A DNA stretch of 64,000 nucleotides from Aquilaria yunnanensis. Its lineage: Eukaryota; Streptophyta; Magnoliopsida; Malvales; Thymelaeaceae. Positions 23,160 through 35,300 of this stretch are shown piece after piece. The DNA lies in contig CM077599.1 in assembly GCA_039654915.1 (NCBI GenBank), forward strand, positions 81,188,001-81,252,000, in the 5' to 3' direction. The translations under genes were made by a program, and so were the position numbers. Each line of letters starts with the position of its first letter. Positions within the stretch are counted from its first letter, which is position 1. The notes below the pieces were generated by a model. The model was not told the DNA's origin and made no database searches. It saw only the letters and a list, made by a program, of their open reading frames with translations.

Positions 23160-24417
23160 ATGGAACCTCTATTTAGGTATTGTATGATTATTGGATTCCA
23201 AATATCTCTTCCGATCCTTTAAGAGTTCTGTTCGTGAAATTTCAGGTCCATAAAAAGCTTGGAGTGAGACCTTATGAGAACAGATGCTACAGATTGGAAT
23301 AGGGATCTTTTCGATTCTCTGTTCCTGATCCAAATTCGGCAGTTAATTATTAATTTATCCCCTCCGTCTTCCTCAAGGGTCCAAATATTGTTCACCGGGC
23401 TGGTGGTCTCTCTGGCTACTACTCCTAAAAGAAAGGCTATGCTCTCCAACTGCTCCATCAGCCTTCCAGCTGCAACAGTCGTCTTTTTCAAAATCCTAAT
23501 TTCTTCGCCTTCCTCCGGATATGTTTTATGAACACCCTACCACAGCAGCTAACCTCGCTGCTCATGGTGGAATGGTTGGTCTTAATTAGTCCAACATGTC
23601 AAGGATGCAATTTGCATGAATATTCTCTTCACCTTTCCTGAGCAAGGCTCCAGTGATATTTGCGGCCGTTTCTGTGTCAACCCCATGGTATCAAACGCAT
23701 CCTCGTTTGAGGCCTGGCTTTTGGCACTGCTAGCATCACAAAAGAAATTGCAGTTGGACTTGTTATACTTTTTTGTCTCTATTTTTTGGATAATTTGGCT
23801 GGGTAGGAACGAGTTATTATTCCAAAATACAGGTTTTAATGTCCAATCTTTAAGTCATAGAAGGGACGCTCTTATTTAATTACTCTATAGTACAAGTGAT
23901 TATAAACTTAAAGTATTTGTTTTCATGACCAATTCATTGAATACTTTTGTGTCACTTGTGGGGTACTAGTAAGTGGAGATGTTCAACTAGCAATCCACAG
24001 TTTTTGCAAGTTGATTGAGTTTGAAAACGGTCTCTTGGTTTTGGGGTGACAGCGTTGCTATGGATGAGCTCTAATTCTCCTTGAGACTTCAAGGTGGTAA
24101 GGTCTAGCAACCTTGCACATCTGCTCTTAAAGCAGAGCTTGTTGTCATCCAAGGTGCCTTTTTGCAGCATTAAGGCTTTGTCTGTAGAATATCACCTTCC
24201 TCATTGACTGTTTGCAAGTGTTGGCAACTTTATAAGAAAATGTGGAACTTAGTACCTCTGTAGCAAGTCTAGCTTAAGATCTCACATCTACTATGGAGAC
24301 TCCAGATCATTATACTCTAGTGGTGGCTCATCGCCTGCATGTGTCCCCTACCCACACCCTTGCTTCTCGCCCTTTTAGTTCTCTGCTCCTAATTATTTAA
24401 AAAAATATAAAAAAAAT
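23160..24417 (+). pseudogene. decayed LINE fragment, 3' end of ORF2
   Basis: Broken plus-strand frames carry a stretch typical of the zf-RVT and following region of plant LINE ORF2: TDATDWNRDLF near 23283 and, later, FFVSIFWIIWLGRNELLFQN (23769-23828). Poorly conserved RNase H-like sequence follows near 24030-24180. An A-rich end at 24400-24417 may be the tail. Many stops; inactive. Confidence 0.6.
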
Positions 24418-24760
24418 ACATTGATTAGGTCGCACTTATTACTTTATTGAATTATATACTTATTTAGGTCATACATGTAAGTGGAGTTCGTTTGAGATTT
24501 AGAGCCCATTTGGGTAAATTATCTAAGATGTGTTTTGATTATCTTTTGGAGTCATGGATTATTAACTACTAATTCACCTTAAAAAGAAAAACACAAAATC
24601 TTGAAAGGTTGCTATTTAATCCCATCAAAACGTTGGTCCTTAAAAGTCAGAATCCAGGCTGGAATTGTACTAATTAGAAAGTTTAGGATGGGAAGATAGT
24701 ATGTACTATTGGCGTTGATCATGAAACAGAAACGAATTTGATACTATTAATACAAGAAAG

Positions 24761-24836
24761 TAAGCATGGATTAAATGCTTTGCTCTTATTCATGATCATA
24801 AGCATGGATTAAATGCTTTGCTCTTACTCATGATCA
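24761..24836. repeat. 38-bp direct tandem duplication
   Basis: taagcatggattaaatgctt to catgatca occurs twice in direct succession with one difference, suggesting a recent slippage or repair event. Confidence 0.9.
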
Positions 24837-25002
24837 ATTGTATATTTATCATAAAAGAAAGCATCAGGATAATTTACAAAAATTTTCATGAGATTTGGGC
24901 GGAATAGAGTTTGATTCCTCATATTCTGGAAAGCCACAGTTATACCTTTTTTTTTTTTACACATAAGTATCCACACAAAATATGGAAGAAAAAAAAGAAT
25001 AG

Positions 25003-25447
25003 GGTTAATCACAATTTTCCCCCTAAGGTTTAGGTAAAATTACACTTCCCCCTCTTATTTTAGAAATGTACACTTTGCCTCTTATCTTTTTAATACAATC
25101 CGAAAAAATTACTGAAATATTAATTTAAACATTACGGTAGTCATTTTTCAATAATTTTGAATCCGGATGGTATTTTTTTTATAGTTAATGAATATTTTAA
25201 GTTATCAGTTTTTTCTTTTTGTTGTTTCTGTAAATAGAAAACTATATTTTTTAAATATCAATTAATTATAAAAAAATATCATACAGATTGAAATTACTTA
25301 AAGATGAGTATCATATAGTCTAAATTAATATTTCAAAAGTTGCTGTCAGACTGTATTAAAAAGTGGGGGTCAAAGTGTATATTACTGAAATAAGAAAGGG
25401 CAAAGTGTAATTTTACCTAAACCTCAGGAGACTATTTTTAATTATCC
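25003..25447. mobile_element. MITE with Mutator-like features
   Basis: Inverted ends: ggttaatcacaattttcccc at the left and, on the complement of the right, ggataattaaaaatagtctc. Both are followed by aggtttaggtaaaattacac. The flanks aaaaagaatag (24992-25002) and aaaaaaaatag (25448-25458) match at 10 of 11 bases, fitting a 9-11 bp duplication. It is 445 bp and non-coding. Confidence 0.75.
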
Positions 25448-25494
25448 AAAAAAAATAGTGTATAGCACAAGAGAAAATGAGAATACTTATACTT

Positions 25495-26474
25495 AAGGTT
25501 GTCAAGATTGGCGTCCCACCCTGGATTGTTTTCCACTGTGCAAGATCTAAATTGTAAGATAGAATTGTGGATTGTAAGATCCTATCAAAACTTAAAATTT
25601 CTTATCTAAATAATATAGTTTATGTTAAAGATCAAATATATTGGAAACCTAAATAAAGTTTAAGTGTCATAACAATGATAAATAGTTAAATACAACATAG
25701 ATATTGATGCAAGATAAGTAAAACTCAAGCTTTACACTAGCATAATAAGGGAACATACTTGAAACTCACAAATTCAAATTTGATTAACTCTCTGTTTAAA
25801 TTTTTTAACAAAATTCACATAAAAAAAATAATAAATAATTTTCAAACAAGAAGCAATGCTTACCATTAATTTTTTATTTCTTTCTCTAGTGCCAAAAAAC
25901 AGTAATGCTTACCATTAATTTACTTTTTGACAATACCCCTCTTTTTCCTAGATCCTCCTGCCTTTCATCTTTTTTTCTTCTACTATGTTTCTTCTATTCT
26001 TGTTTCGGTACTTCGTCCATCCATCATCCTCTTTTCTTTATCAACTCCTAACACATGGCTTTTATTTTTTTTTTCCGTTGCAATAGTGGTGTCTTTCTCC
26101 TCTATCGATTCTTTTATGTTTTATTTTTTTTTACTCTAGTTTTCATTTTCCTTCACCATTTATCATGCTGTGCCCATTCCGTTTACCGAGAAACAATGAA
26201 ATCGCCGAGCTGCATCCGCTCTCTGGTACAGTTCAGCAATTAGGATCGGGATGTCTCGTACCATTGTACTGCCAGTACCACGATATCTCGGTGGTATCAA
26301 ACAAAACAAAATGATTTTCAAAAGATAATTAGGATTAGTGGGATCGAACGATCCTACTAATATTATGCGATCCTATCTTGGTAGCACTCTTGCTATGATT
26401 TGGAACGTTTTGTAGGATCTGGATCGTAGGATCGCGTGATCCTACAATCCGGATCGCGATTTTAACAACATTTG
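25495..26474. mobile_element. Mutator-like non-autonomous element, 9-bp duplication
   Basis: A perfect 9-bp direct repeat, cttatactt, flanks the insert (25486-25494 and 26475-26483). The ends ttgtcaagattggcgtccc and (complement) ttgttaaaatcgcgatccg are inverted repeats that continue into gattg/gtagg words. The middle (25920-26240) is pyrimidine-rich and open in frame but resembles no protein. Confidence 0.7.
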
Positions 26475-26483
26475 CTTATACTT

Positions 26484-27976
26484 TTTTGGGACTTAGAGGG
26501 TACCAAACCAACATGTTACTAATATATTGAAAAAATAATAAAAGACTTGAGCCAGTGCTGCCAAAATCACTTTTCTAAGTGGGGAGGACATACATTTACC
26601 TTTTAAATATCTCACACAATCGCTTGACTAATAATTAAATAGTTAAAATGTGGTAAAATGTGTAAATAATCTTCATAGGTTACTGAAAAATCGTAAGTTG
26701 TAGTAAATTTATGGTTCGCTTGGTTGGCTGTATCTCTTTTTATTTTTTTGAAACAAAATAAAAAAATGTATTTCCAAAGAACAAAACCCACGCTCAAAAC
26801 ATAACCAACACCATTGAAGACAACCCTATCTTGGTAAAAACTAAAATACTGGGATATTCTCCAGGCACTTTTTTAATGACTTAATCTAATATTTCAATTT
26901 TTTTTAATTTGCATGTCAATGTCAAACCTCATAAACTCCTCGTTTTTTGTTCTTTTAGCTATTCCTTTACCTTGTCAAGTTTCTCCAATATATCCAATGA
27001 AAGCTCATCACACCCTTCTAATAACTCAGACAAAATTTTACTTCCCAACTTATTAGCGTAAGGAACCACCCCTAGATCCACATTGTTATTATTTTCCCCC
27101 TTTACTAAAAGTAGCTGGCCCACTTAAATCTTCCATTTTTGACAAACAAACTCAATTAATAGTTCATTATCCATCATTACTAGAACATGCCCATTAGAAT
27201 TTGGTCCTCTTCACACCCTAATTGGCCTAGTAACATAGGAAAAACCTTACCTTTGATAGTATGCAACTTACTGCTAGTGAGAGGGAAAATGTAGCTTGTC
27301 ACCACAGCTCCCCACCATCAACATGTCACCTTCCTCAACACCCCTATCATCAAGTGGCAACACTCCTTCACTAGCAATCACCACGTCACCAAAACTCCTT
27401 GAATTATCATCTCACAGAGGTGCCTCAAAAGCCCATATGGCTAAAAGCCTTACTCCCTTGCCATATGCCATTGCCATATAGTCGGGACTCCTTGACGATG
27501 AACTGATACCACACTCGTGCCATTTCTCCTTCTTTGACATTGAAGTTTCTCATCCGCCTTGCCTCGTCGTTGTTAGACCTTGAACCGCTACCTTCATTGG
27601 ATCTTTCTTTATCCCTCCTCCATGCCCATCATAAGAGCCAAAAGGGTTTGAAGCAAACATCCTTATCACTGAGAAGTCTGCTTTTGGATTCCAGATGGAC
27701 TTACTATGGTTGCACCCACATCTACCACCACTATTATTCCAACCCTTTTCTCTAACAAATTCCAGCAATCAAATAAAATGATGCCACCCTTACGAGTTAA
27801 CTCATTTTGGGATTGTTATGCTTGAACAACTAGACATTTTGACTTCAGACAACTTTAAAAGTTGCCCATTAAAATTTTCTTTGAGTGACAAAAATAAGTC
27901 CTGCTTGACCGATTGTAGAAACTTTTTTGGCACGTTGCATCTTGAACATCTTAAACTCTTCATCCAACACAATAAA
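26484..27976. other. intergenic; possible old LINE ORF1 remnant
   Basis: From about 26950 to 27770 both strands have coding-like base use but many stops. On the minus strand, SKILSELLEGCDELSLDI (near 27050) and a frame at 27550-27768 look like protein sequence of unknown origin. The insertion site of the copia element lies at the right end. Nothing firmer can be said. Confidence 0.3.
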
Positions 27977-28147
27977 TAATGGGGATAATACCAGAGCTGT
28001 TGATTAATCCTTATTTATAATTATCACTTGTATTTATCACTTTCTTATGTTATCTTGTTTTCTTGTACTTATCTCTTTGTACACCATAATTACGTGAGAA
28101 GCTAATGGAAAAATATGGCTTTCAATCTCATACAGTTAAACCTTTTA
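27977..28147 (+). repeat. 5' LTR of copia element
   Basis: 171 bp, starting taatggggataatacc and ending aaacctttta. It lacks the usual TG...CA ends; the borders are set by the duplication ataaa and the adjoining primer-binding site. Confidence 0.8.
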
Positions 28148-29099
28148 TGGTATCAGAGCTGTAATTACTTTCACAAGCCAATCCTTTTATTCTTTATTCC
28201 TTTCTTTGCCTAATCTTCTGAGAGCCATGTTTGAAGAAAACCCATCAACCCCACTTCTAAACTTACTACCTCTTTCTTTCCTGATCTTTTAGAGAAAAAA
28301 CTATCTCCATCAATGTTTCGCTTCAAGTACCCATTAAATTAACCCATCACAATTATCTATCATAGAAAGCTCAGTTTCTTCCCTTTCTCAAACGCTTTGA
28401 CCTTACAGAATATGTTGATGGAACTCACCCCTCTCCTGTGAAAGCTATCACTGAAGAAGGTAGAACTGTTACAAATCCAAAGTGCATATTTTTGAAACAT
28501 CAAGATCAATTGTTGTTAAATGCCATTCTTGTGTCCACATCTGAACTTTTCTTATATTTCGTAGCCATAGAAAACACTACTCCTGAAGCTTGGGTGATTA
28601 AGAATTATGTCTCTTAAAGGAAAGTTAAGAACCCTTCAAAGAGAAAGATCAGTTTCAAACAATCTTTAATTTATAAAAATGACCGTTGATGAACTAGCAA
28701 TCACTCATGAACACCTTCACGATGATGACCTCATTTTCTATGTATTGGATGGTCTTGTGAATGATTATAAAGAGATTTTAGCCGTTACCCAAGCTTGAGA
28801 AAAACTAGTTTCATTTGCTGAATTGCACAATAAGTTAATTGATCATAAACTTTTTCTCAAAAGATTTGAAGGTTCTTATGATAATTATTCTATTCCTTTA
28901 TCCATTCATTTTACCATATCTTCATCCCAAAACAACCATTAATACCCTCATTCATTTTCAGCCTTATGACCATTTATCTTTTATATCCTCATATCCTAAT
29001 ACCTCATTTCCCTTTTCACTTTCTACATCACCTAAACCAACTCGAACCCATCCTATGACCACACACTCCTAGAACAATATTTCTAAACCTAAATGAATT

Positions 29100-29940
29100 T
29101 TTCATGCAACAACCCATTCTTTTCCTGATGCCATCGAACCAATCAGTGCCTCACAAGCTTTACAAAATCTTGAATGGTGTGCTACCATGGATGAAGAGTA
29201 TAATGCCCTTCTTTGAAATCACAAGTGGGATCTTGTGCCACTCAACCATATTATAACATTGTTAGTTGTCATACAGTGTTCAATATCAGAAGAACTAATG
29301 TCAATATTTAAAGTTATAAGGCTTGTCTAGTGGCCAAAGTTTTTCACCAATAACCTGACATTGATTATTGAGATCCCTTCAGCCCTATTGTAATGCCTGC
29401 TACAATTTGCCTTTTTTTCTCGGTTACTGTATCTCATGGCTAGCCGATTCATCAGCTAGATATTGATAATGCCTTCTTATAAGGTGAACTTGATGAAGAT
29501 GTGTTTATGCATCAATCACTAGGTCTCTATCATGACGGTTTTGTCTGTCAGCTCAAAAGACCCATATATGGTCTTAAGCAGTCTCCTAGGGCCTAGTACA
29601 CATCTCTTACATCCAATCTTCTCCATTATGGCTTTGTTAAATCACAGGTAGATGCTTTGCTTTTTATTTCTTAGTATGGTCAGCACCATATTTATGTTTT
29701 AATCTATGTTGGTGATATTATTTTAACGGGCAGTGATGTAGCTTTTTGTCAATCATTCATCTCGACCTTGTCCTTATGTTTTTCTCTTAAGGATCTTGGT
29801 TCATTTAATTATTTTTTAGGCATTGAAGTGGTAAAAAATAACCCTGGCTTGTTCTTTCATCAACATAAATACATTATGGGCATACTTGAGCATGCTAAAA
29901 TGATTGGTGCAAAGGAGGTTACTACTTTGTTGTCCTAATT
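29100..29940 (+). pseudogene. copia reverse transcriptase remnant
   Basis: Readable blocks include QLDIDNAFL (29453-29479), KRPIYGLKQSPRA (29559-29597), then LIYVGDIILTGSD (29701-29739) and LKDLGSFNYFLGIEV (29787-29831). The YVDD active-site box reads YVGD, losing one catalytic aspartate. Several in-frame stops interrupt it. Confidence 0.85.
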
Positions 29941-30219
29941 TCTTACTCTTATGAAAGATGATGTTACAAATACAATGGATGTTTTTGAATTTTGTCAGTT
30001 GGTTGGTGTTTTACAATATATCTGTTTCACACATCTAGATGTAGCCTTCTCGATAAACAAGCTTGCTCAGTTCATGCATCGCCTTACTACTCTTCATTGG
30101 ACAACCTTAAAATGGTTATTTCGCTACCTCAAAGCCACCTTATTTCATGGTATTCTCTTTTGAAATGACTCCCATATGAATCTCATTATATTTTTTGGCT
30201 CAAACTCGGCAAGAGACCT

Positions 30220-30620
30220 TGATAATCAACACTCCACCTCTACCTATGTGACTTTTCTGGGAAATTGCCCTGTCTCTTGGAGCTCTAAATGCCAAACTAT
30301 AGTTGTTCGCTTTTTCTACCGAGGCTGAATATCATGCCATTGCCTTGGTAGCTTGTGAGCTTGAGTGGCTCACTTTTCTTTTTTATGAGCTCCGTGTGAG
30401 TCATTATTCTACACCCTCATTACATTGTGACAATCTTGGTGCCACCTATGTATACATGAACCCAGTTTTTCACTCACAGATGAAGCACTTGGCAATTGAC
30501 TATCATTTTGCCCATGAAATAAGTCACATTTAGAGGACTTCAGGTTTGCTATGCTTTTGTGGAACACCAACTTGTTGACCTCTTTATGAAACCACTATCC
30601 AAACAAAGATTCCAGCACCT
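30220..30620 (+). pseudogene. copia RNase H remnant
   Basis: The frame at 30303-30533 reads FSTEAEYHAIALVACELEWL, the conserved end of copia RNase H, followed by DNLGATYVYMNPVFHSQMKH. Stops separate it from the reverse transcriptase. Confidence 0.85.
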
Positions 30621-30668
30621 ATAGACCAAGATTAAAATTACCAATGGGACCGCCATCTCGTGGGGGTA

Positions 30669-30829
30669 TAATGAGGATAATACTAGAGTTGTTGATTGAT
30701 CTTTGTTTGTAATTATCACTCTTTTGTGCTATCTTATTATCCTCTTGTACTTATCTTCCTATACATTATAATTATGTAAGAAGCTAATGAAAAAGTATGA
30801 CTTTCGATTCCAAATAGTCAAACCTTTTA
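30669..30829 (+). repeat. 3' LTR of copia element
   Basis: 161 bp, starting taatgaggataatact and ending caaacctttta. It differs from the 5' LTR by many substitutions and a net 10-bp length change, so the insertion is old. Confidence 0.8.
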
Positions 30830-30834
30830 ATAAA

Positions 30835-32339
30835 CCACACAATTTTTTCTCTTATGAGATTTATTAAACTTTGACACCGTTGGCCACTTCGCATGATTCT
30901 TTTCACCATTTTGCATGATTATTACTACATCTTCATCTCTCCTCCATTCAATAAGTATATTGCAAGTTTTTTCTAAATTGAAAGTTGATCTTTAGCATCA
31001 AATTTCATCTTGATGCCTAAGTTCTAGAGAAAGAAAAGATTTCTTCTCACTCTAGAACTCTCTTGGTAGTCATATGAAACTAATGCAAAGATTATTATGT
31101 GCTTAAATATGAGATGCTTTGATAATTTAAAATTTATTCACATTAGTAAAGTAAAAAACTGTAAGCTTAATAAAAATTAATAATTCAAAACATTCACTGA
31201 ACAATAATGGACAACTTAAATCAAAGATGAACATCATAACTAACAATCAATCTAAAAAATGTGCTCACATTCAAGCATAAAGTATAGATTATTGATGAAA
31301 TGAAAGTAGTAAATTATACTTGACCTAAACATTGTGTTTTTCTTCGTGAGGAAGTATATTTAATTTTTAATTATAAAAATTATCATAATTTTTTTGGTTT
31401 AAGTCCTAAAATTTTTAACTTTTCTAAACCAATCCCAAAGTTTTGCTAAAGTGTTAACAGTTAGTTCTATACTTATTAAAAGACAATAATATGATTTACA
31501 AAGAGAAAACACTAATAATTTAAATGATCCATTAACAGTTAAAATTTATTTGATAATTTTAATTTATTGGAAATTATATACCAAATAGTTTAAATTATAA
31601 TTTAAAAAAATTGTTTTAAAAAATGTGATCAGTTTTAGAACTAGTTGTTTACACAATTGGAAAATTTTAGGATTCGTTTAAAAAAGTGAAAATTTGTAAG
31701 ACAAACTGTGTGTGCAGTTGCATAGTATTATTTCCCAGTAGGAAAGTTGTAAAACTAAATGTTACATAGTTACAAAATATTAGAAATCATTTCAAAGAGT
31801 GAAAAACTGTAGGACTAATCATGTAGTGTTAAAAAATTATTTTACAATTTCAATTTGTTAGAAGATAATTACCAAATAGTTTAAATTATAATTTAAAAAA
31901 TTTAAATTCAAGATTATGATCAATTTTAGCACTAAATTTTTATATAATTGTATTACTTTAAAACTAATTTAGAATAGTGAAGATTTTAGAAATGAAATAG
32001 AAAAATATGTAAAGTTTTAGAACTAAAAGAGCACCTTTTCCTACCTGGAAAAAAGATGATTTAAACTACAGATTGATCTTTGTTAGTTCAAAAACTTATG
32101 GTTACTCCCCTAACATACTTGACTAATGGTAAAATGGTTAATCTTAAGCAAATAATGATAACAATGTTAAGATAGTATCCAATAATGGAAATTCTTGTTT
32201 GCGATTTCCATGAAACAATTTTATATATTAATATGATAAAAAAATTGTATCTTTTCATATTTCAAAAAATTTCCCAATTGTTTGCTTGTTATTTTTTACT
32301 AATTGACAGAAAAATAGTCTATTAAGGTTTTATTCTTTA
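30835..32339. other. AT-rich intergenic DNA with possible decayed MITE
   Basis: No gene. Between about 31365 and 32025 the ends (ggtttaagtcctaaaattt; gttttagaactaaaagagc) look like weakly paired inverted arms around repeated tgtaaaactaa/aatttaaa words. This may be an eroded element of the type at 39351-39909. Confidence 0.35.
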
Positions 32340-35300
32340 GTTATGGGATAGAGTTCTCCTTTGTTCCGTAGGGCGCTTTGTTTTTTGTAAGCTTAAGTTA
32401 GAATTAAGTTCTTTGGGTTTTGGGGGGTTTTGCTCCATCATCTTCATCTCTAAGATAATATTTTGTATCTTTTACTCTATTTCATTTTTAATAAAATTTT
32501 ACATTGTTGATAAAAAAACACAATGTTTGGTAGAAAGAATTAATTTTCTATACTTTTACCTAGCTATTAGGGTTTCCTCCTTGGTTTTGAGGTCTATGTC
32601 CAACCTGGACTAAAAATTTTCCTAAAATCTAGGTTTTTTTAATGTTTCGCCATTGTTAGATTTTTTCTAACATTGTTTCTGGATTACTGTGGGTAGCATC
32701 ATTTGATGGTGTTTCAGTTTCAATCTGATCAATGGAGGTGTTGGCTGAAAGCTTCACGAATATAAGCTTGATGGCAGAAGAAGAGGGGGCGTGTCTATTG
32801 GTACCATGGAATGAGATGTGTGGTAGTTTTTCAAACTTAACAGTTGCAATAAAGGTTCTGTCAAACAAGTCAATTAGGGTAGAACATTTAAGGGAGTCAT
32901 TAAAAAAGGCATGGTACTTTCAAATCCTTTTTACCCTTCAAGCAGCCAGCCCCAACCAGAACTTGAATATCTTCATAGCAAACTTTAAGAAAGAGGAACA
33001 TTGAAATGTGGTGTTTCGAAATGGCATGTGGTCTTTCAACAACCGGTTAATAATAATGCATAATCTGCAAAAGTGTGACTAGACTTCATCCCTCCAATTT
33101 ATTTTAATGACATTTTGGATACACATACTTGATGCACTATTCATATGGTTCAAGCCAGAAGTGGCTAAAACTTAGGAAGTTGGCTAAGGTTAGTGGTGAA
33201 GGTGGACTATACTAAACCTTTATTGAGAATAAGGGTTTTCGCTGACATATCTAGATCTTTACGAAGAAGATTGATAGTGGAGAACGAGTTTGGCAAGATA
33301 TCATTCTATATTAAATATAAAAGGTTGCCAGATTTTTGTTATTTGTGTAGGATACTGGATCATGTTAAGTGTGAATGACTTGGTAGCTCGGCAAGGGCTA
33401 ATGGGGAAGTACGCCAATATGGGGACTGGCTTAGGCTGGGTTTTTCTGTAAATGGTGGAGGGGGTTATTTAGAGGAATAACACATGGGTGTTTTAGAGGG
33501 TACTTTACGAGAATCAAGCAGGAAGTGTTCAGTCCAGGATACCTCGAGAGCAGGAACAATGATGGCAATTGTGAACCATTCTCCTGTGGTACCGGTGCTC
33601 GTTGTGTCACCTAGAAGCAATGTTAAGGAGACGACAAGATTCAAGTTGCCTTCACCATGTAAGTGTGTTGTATGTTCTTTTTCAAAGGAAATTAGTGCAT
33701 TTGTGCGGATGGAAGAGGTAATACAAGTGTAAGAGGCCCCCACTAACAAAACGCTTTTCATTATAGACGCCTCACAGGAGCAAGTTAGGGAGAGGCATGT
33801 TGTTTAAAAGGTTGGTGGAAGAATTAGGAACCTCGAGCAGGCAGCAAGCATGCGGTCAACAGACTTCGAGGCCATGATTCCAATGAATGGTGTTAAGAGT
33901 GATTTTCTTATTACACAGTTGCCGCCTATTATTACACAATGTAAGAGGAAAATGGAAGAGGACATAAAGAGGTCGTAGCATGTATCAAAAGTAAAAAAAG
34001 GATGTGAAACTTTGTTCTCGACAAGGCTAAGCTTTGACTCTCCCTGCCTTCAAGAATGTGCATTTTTAGTTTGAACTGTTAAGGGCTTGGTTTAGCCTAG
34101 ACCATTTATGCCCTATGTAGGGCAATATTCTAAATGACCCCAAATGTTGTCTTCTTTTTAGAAACTTAGAGGACTTCATCTGAGTTTGAGTGGGTACATC
34201 AAAAGCTTGCATTTCAATTCAGTTTCACTATTTCCTATGATGGTCAGAAAAAGAGATTAGCATTATGTTGGCGATAGGGGAGAAAGGTAAATTTGTTATC
34301 ATATTCTCAGTTTCACATTGATGTCTTTATAGAAGCAATGGATGCATTTTGGAATTTAATGGATTTTTATAGTCAACCTCGGAAAGAATTACATTATCAG
34401 TCATGGTCTTTGCTCAAGTCACTGGCTAGTCAGTCTTTGTTAAAATGGCTGGTAGTGGGAAACTTCAACGAGCTTTTGTGGGCAAATGAGAAAGAAGGAG
34501 GTCAACTACATGCTCAAAGAAAAATGAAGGCTTTCAAGGAAGCCATCTTCAAAGCTAACCTCACCGACTTGGGGTTTCATGGGTCACATTATACATGGAG
34601 TCATGCATGCTTTGGAGGAGAAATGGTTTATGAATGCTTGGATCGTGGTTTAAACACCTTAGAATGAAAATATTTATTTCCTAATACCTATGTGGAACAT
34701 GTTTCTTTTACTTGCTCTGACCATTATGTTATTCATATTTATTTAATGGGAAAACTATACATTTTTTATAAAAGAGTGTGTCAATTTGAGTCCATGTAGA
34801 CGATTGAGCTGAAATGTGAATTAGTTATTCGTTCTCGCATGAACAATGACAGGTTTACCTTTCTGACAGATAAAATTGATTATTGCAAACAAATGTCGGA
34901 GTCATGGTTGAATGTTTTGGGCTCTTTTAGTGATTAGATTAAAAAGGTGAAGGAATGTTTGGAGAGGATATCCAGGCGAAAAATCAAATAGAAGAGAGAA
35001 TAGTGGTGTAAGATTATTGAAGATGTGTTGAATATGCTTTATGAAAAAGAGGAAAAATTGTGGAGTCATAAAGCTAAGGGAATATGGCTGAGAGAGGGTG
35101 ACCAAAATACTAAATATTTCCATCAAGCGACATCGGGTTGAAAACAAAGAAACTACATCCATTTGCTTTGATTATGGGTGAACGACATTCTACAGGAGCA
35201 CGAGGCAATTAAAGATGAGGTTGTTCACTATTTCTCGCTCATCTTTCAAACTTTAAATCCATCAGGCTTGAACAAAGTTGTTCATTTGATAAGGAGATCG

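Larger units (their letters stand above)
27977..30829 (+). mobile_element. internally deleted Ty1/copia retrotransposon
   Basis: Two LTRs (27977-28147 and 30669-30829) bracket a 2.5-kb interior. A 12-base primer-binding site tggtatcagagc, complementary to initiator Met-tRNA, follows the 5' LTR directly (28148-28159), and a purine tract gtgggggta precedes the 3' LTR. A 5-bp duplication, ataaa, flanks the element (27972-27976 and 30830-30834). The interior holds, in broken frames, gag-like sequence (about 28230-28860), reverse transcriptase (about 29100-29940) and RNase H (about 30220-30620). Protease and integrase are missing between about 28900 and 29090, so it cannot move by itself. Confidence 0.9.

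Noticed and set aside
27296..27768. A host gene near 27.3-27.8 kb
   Set aside because: Frames on both strands are interrupted and resemble no family; probably an old element remnant.
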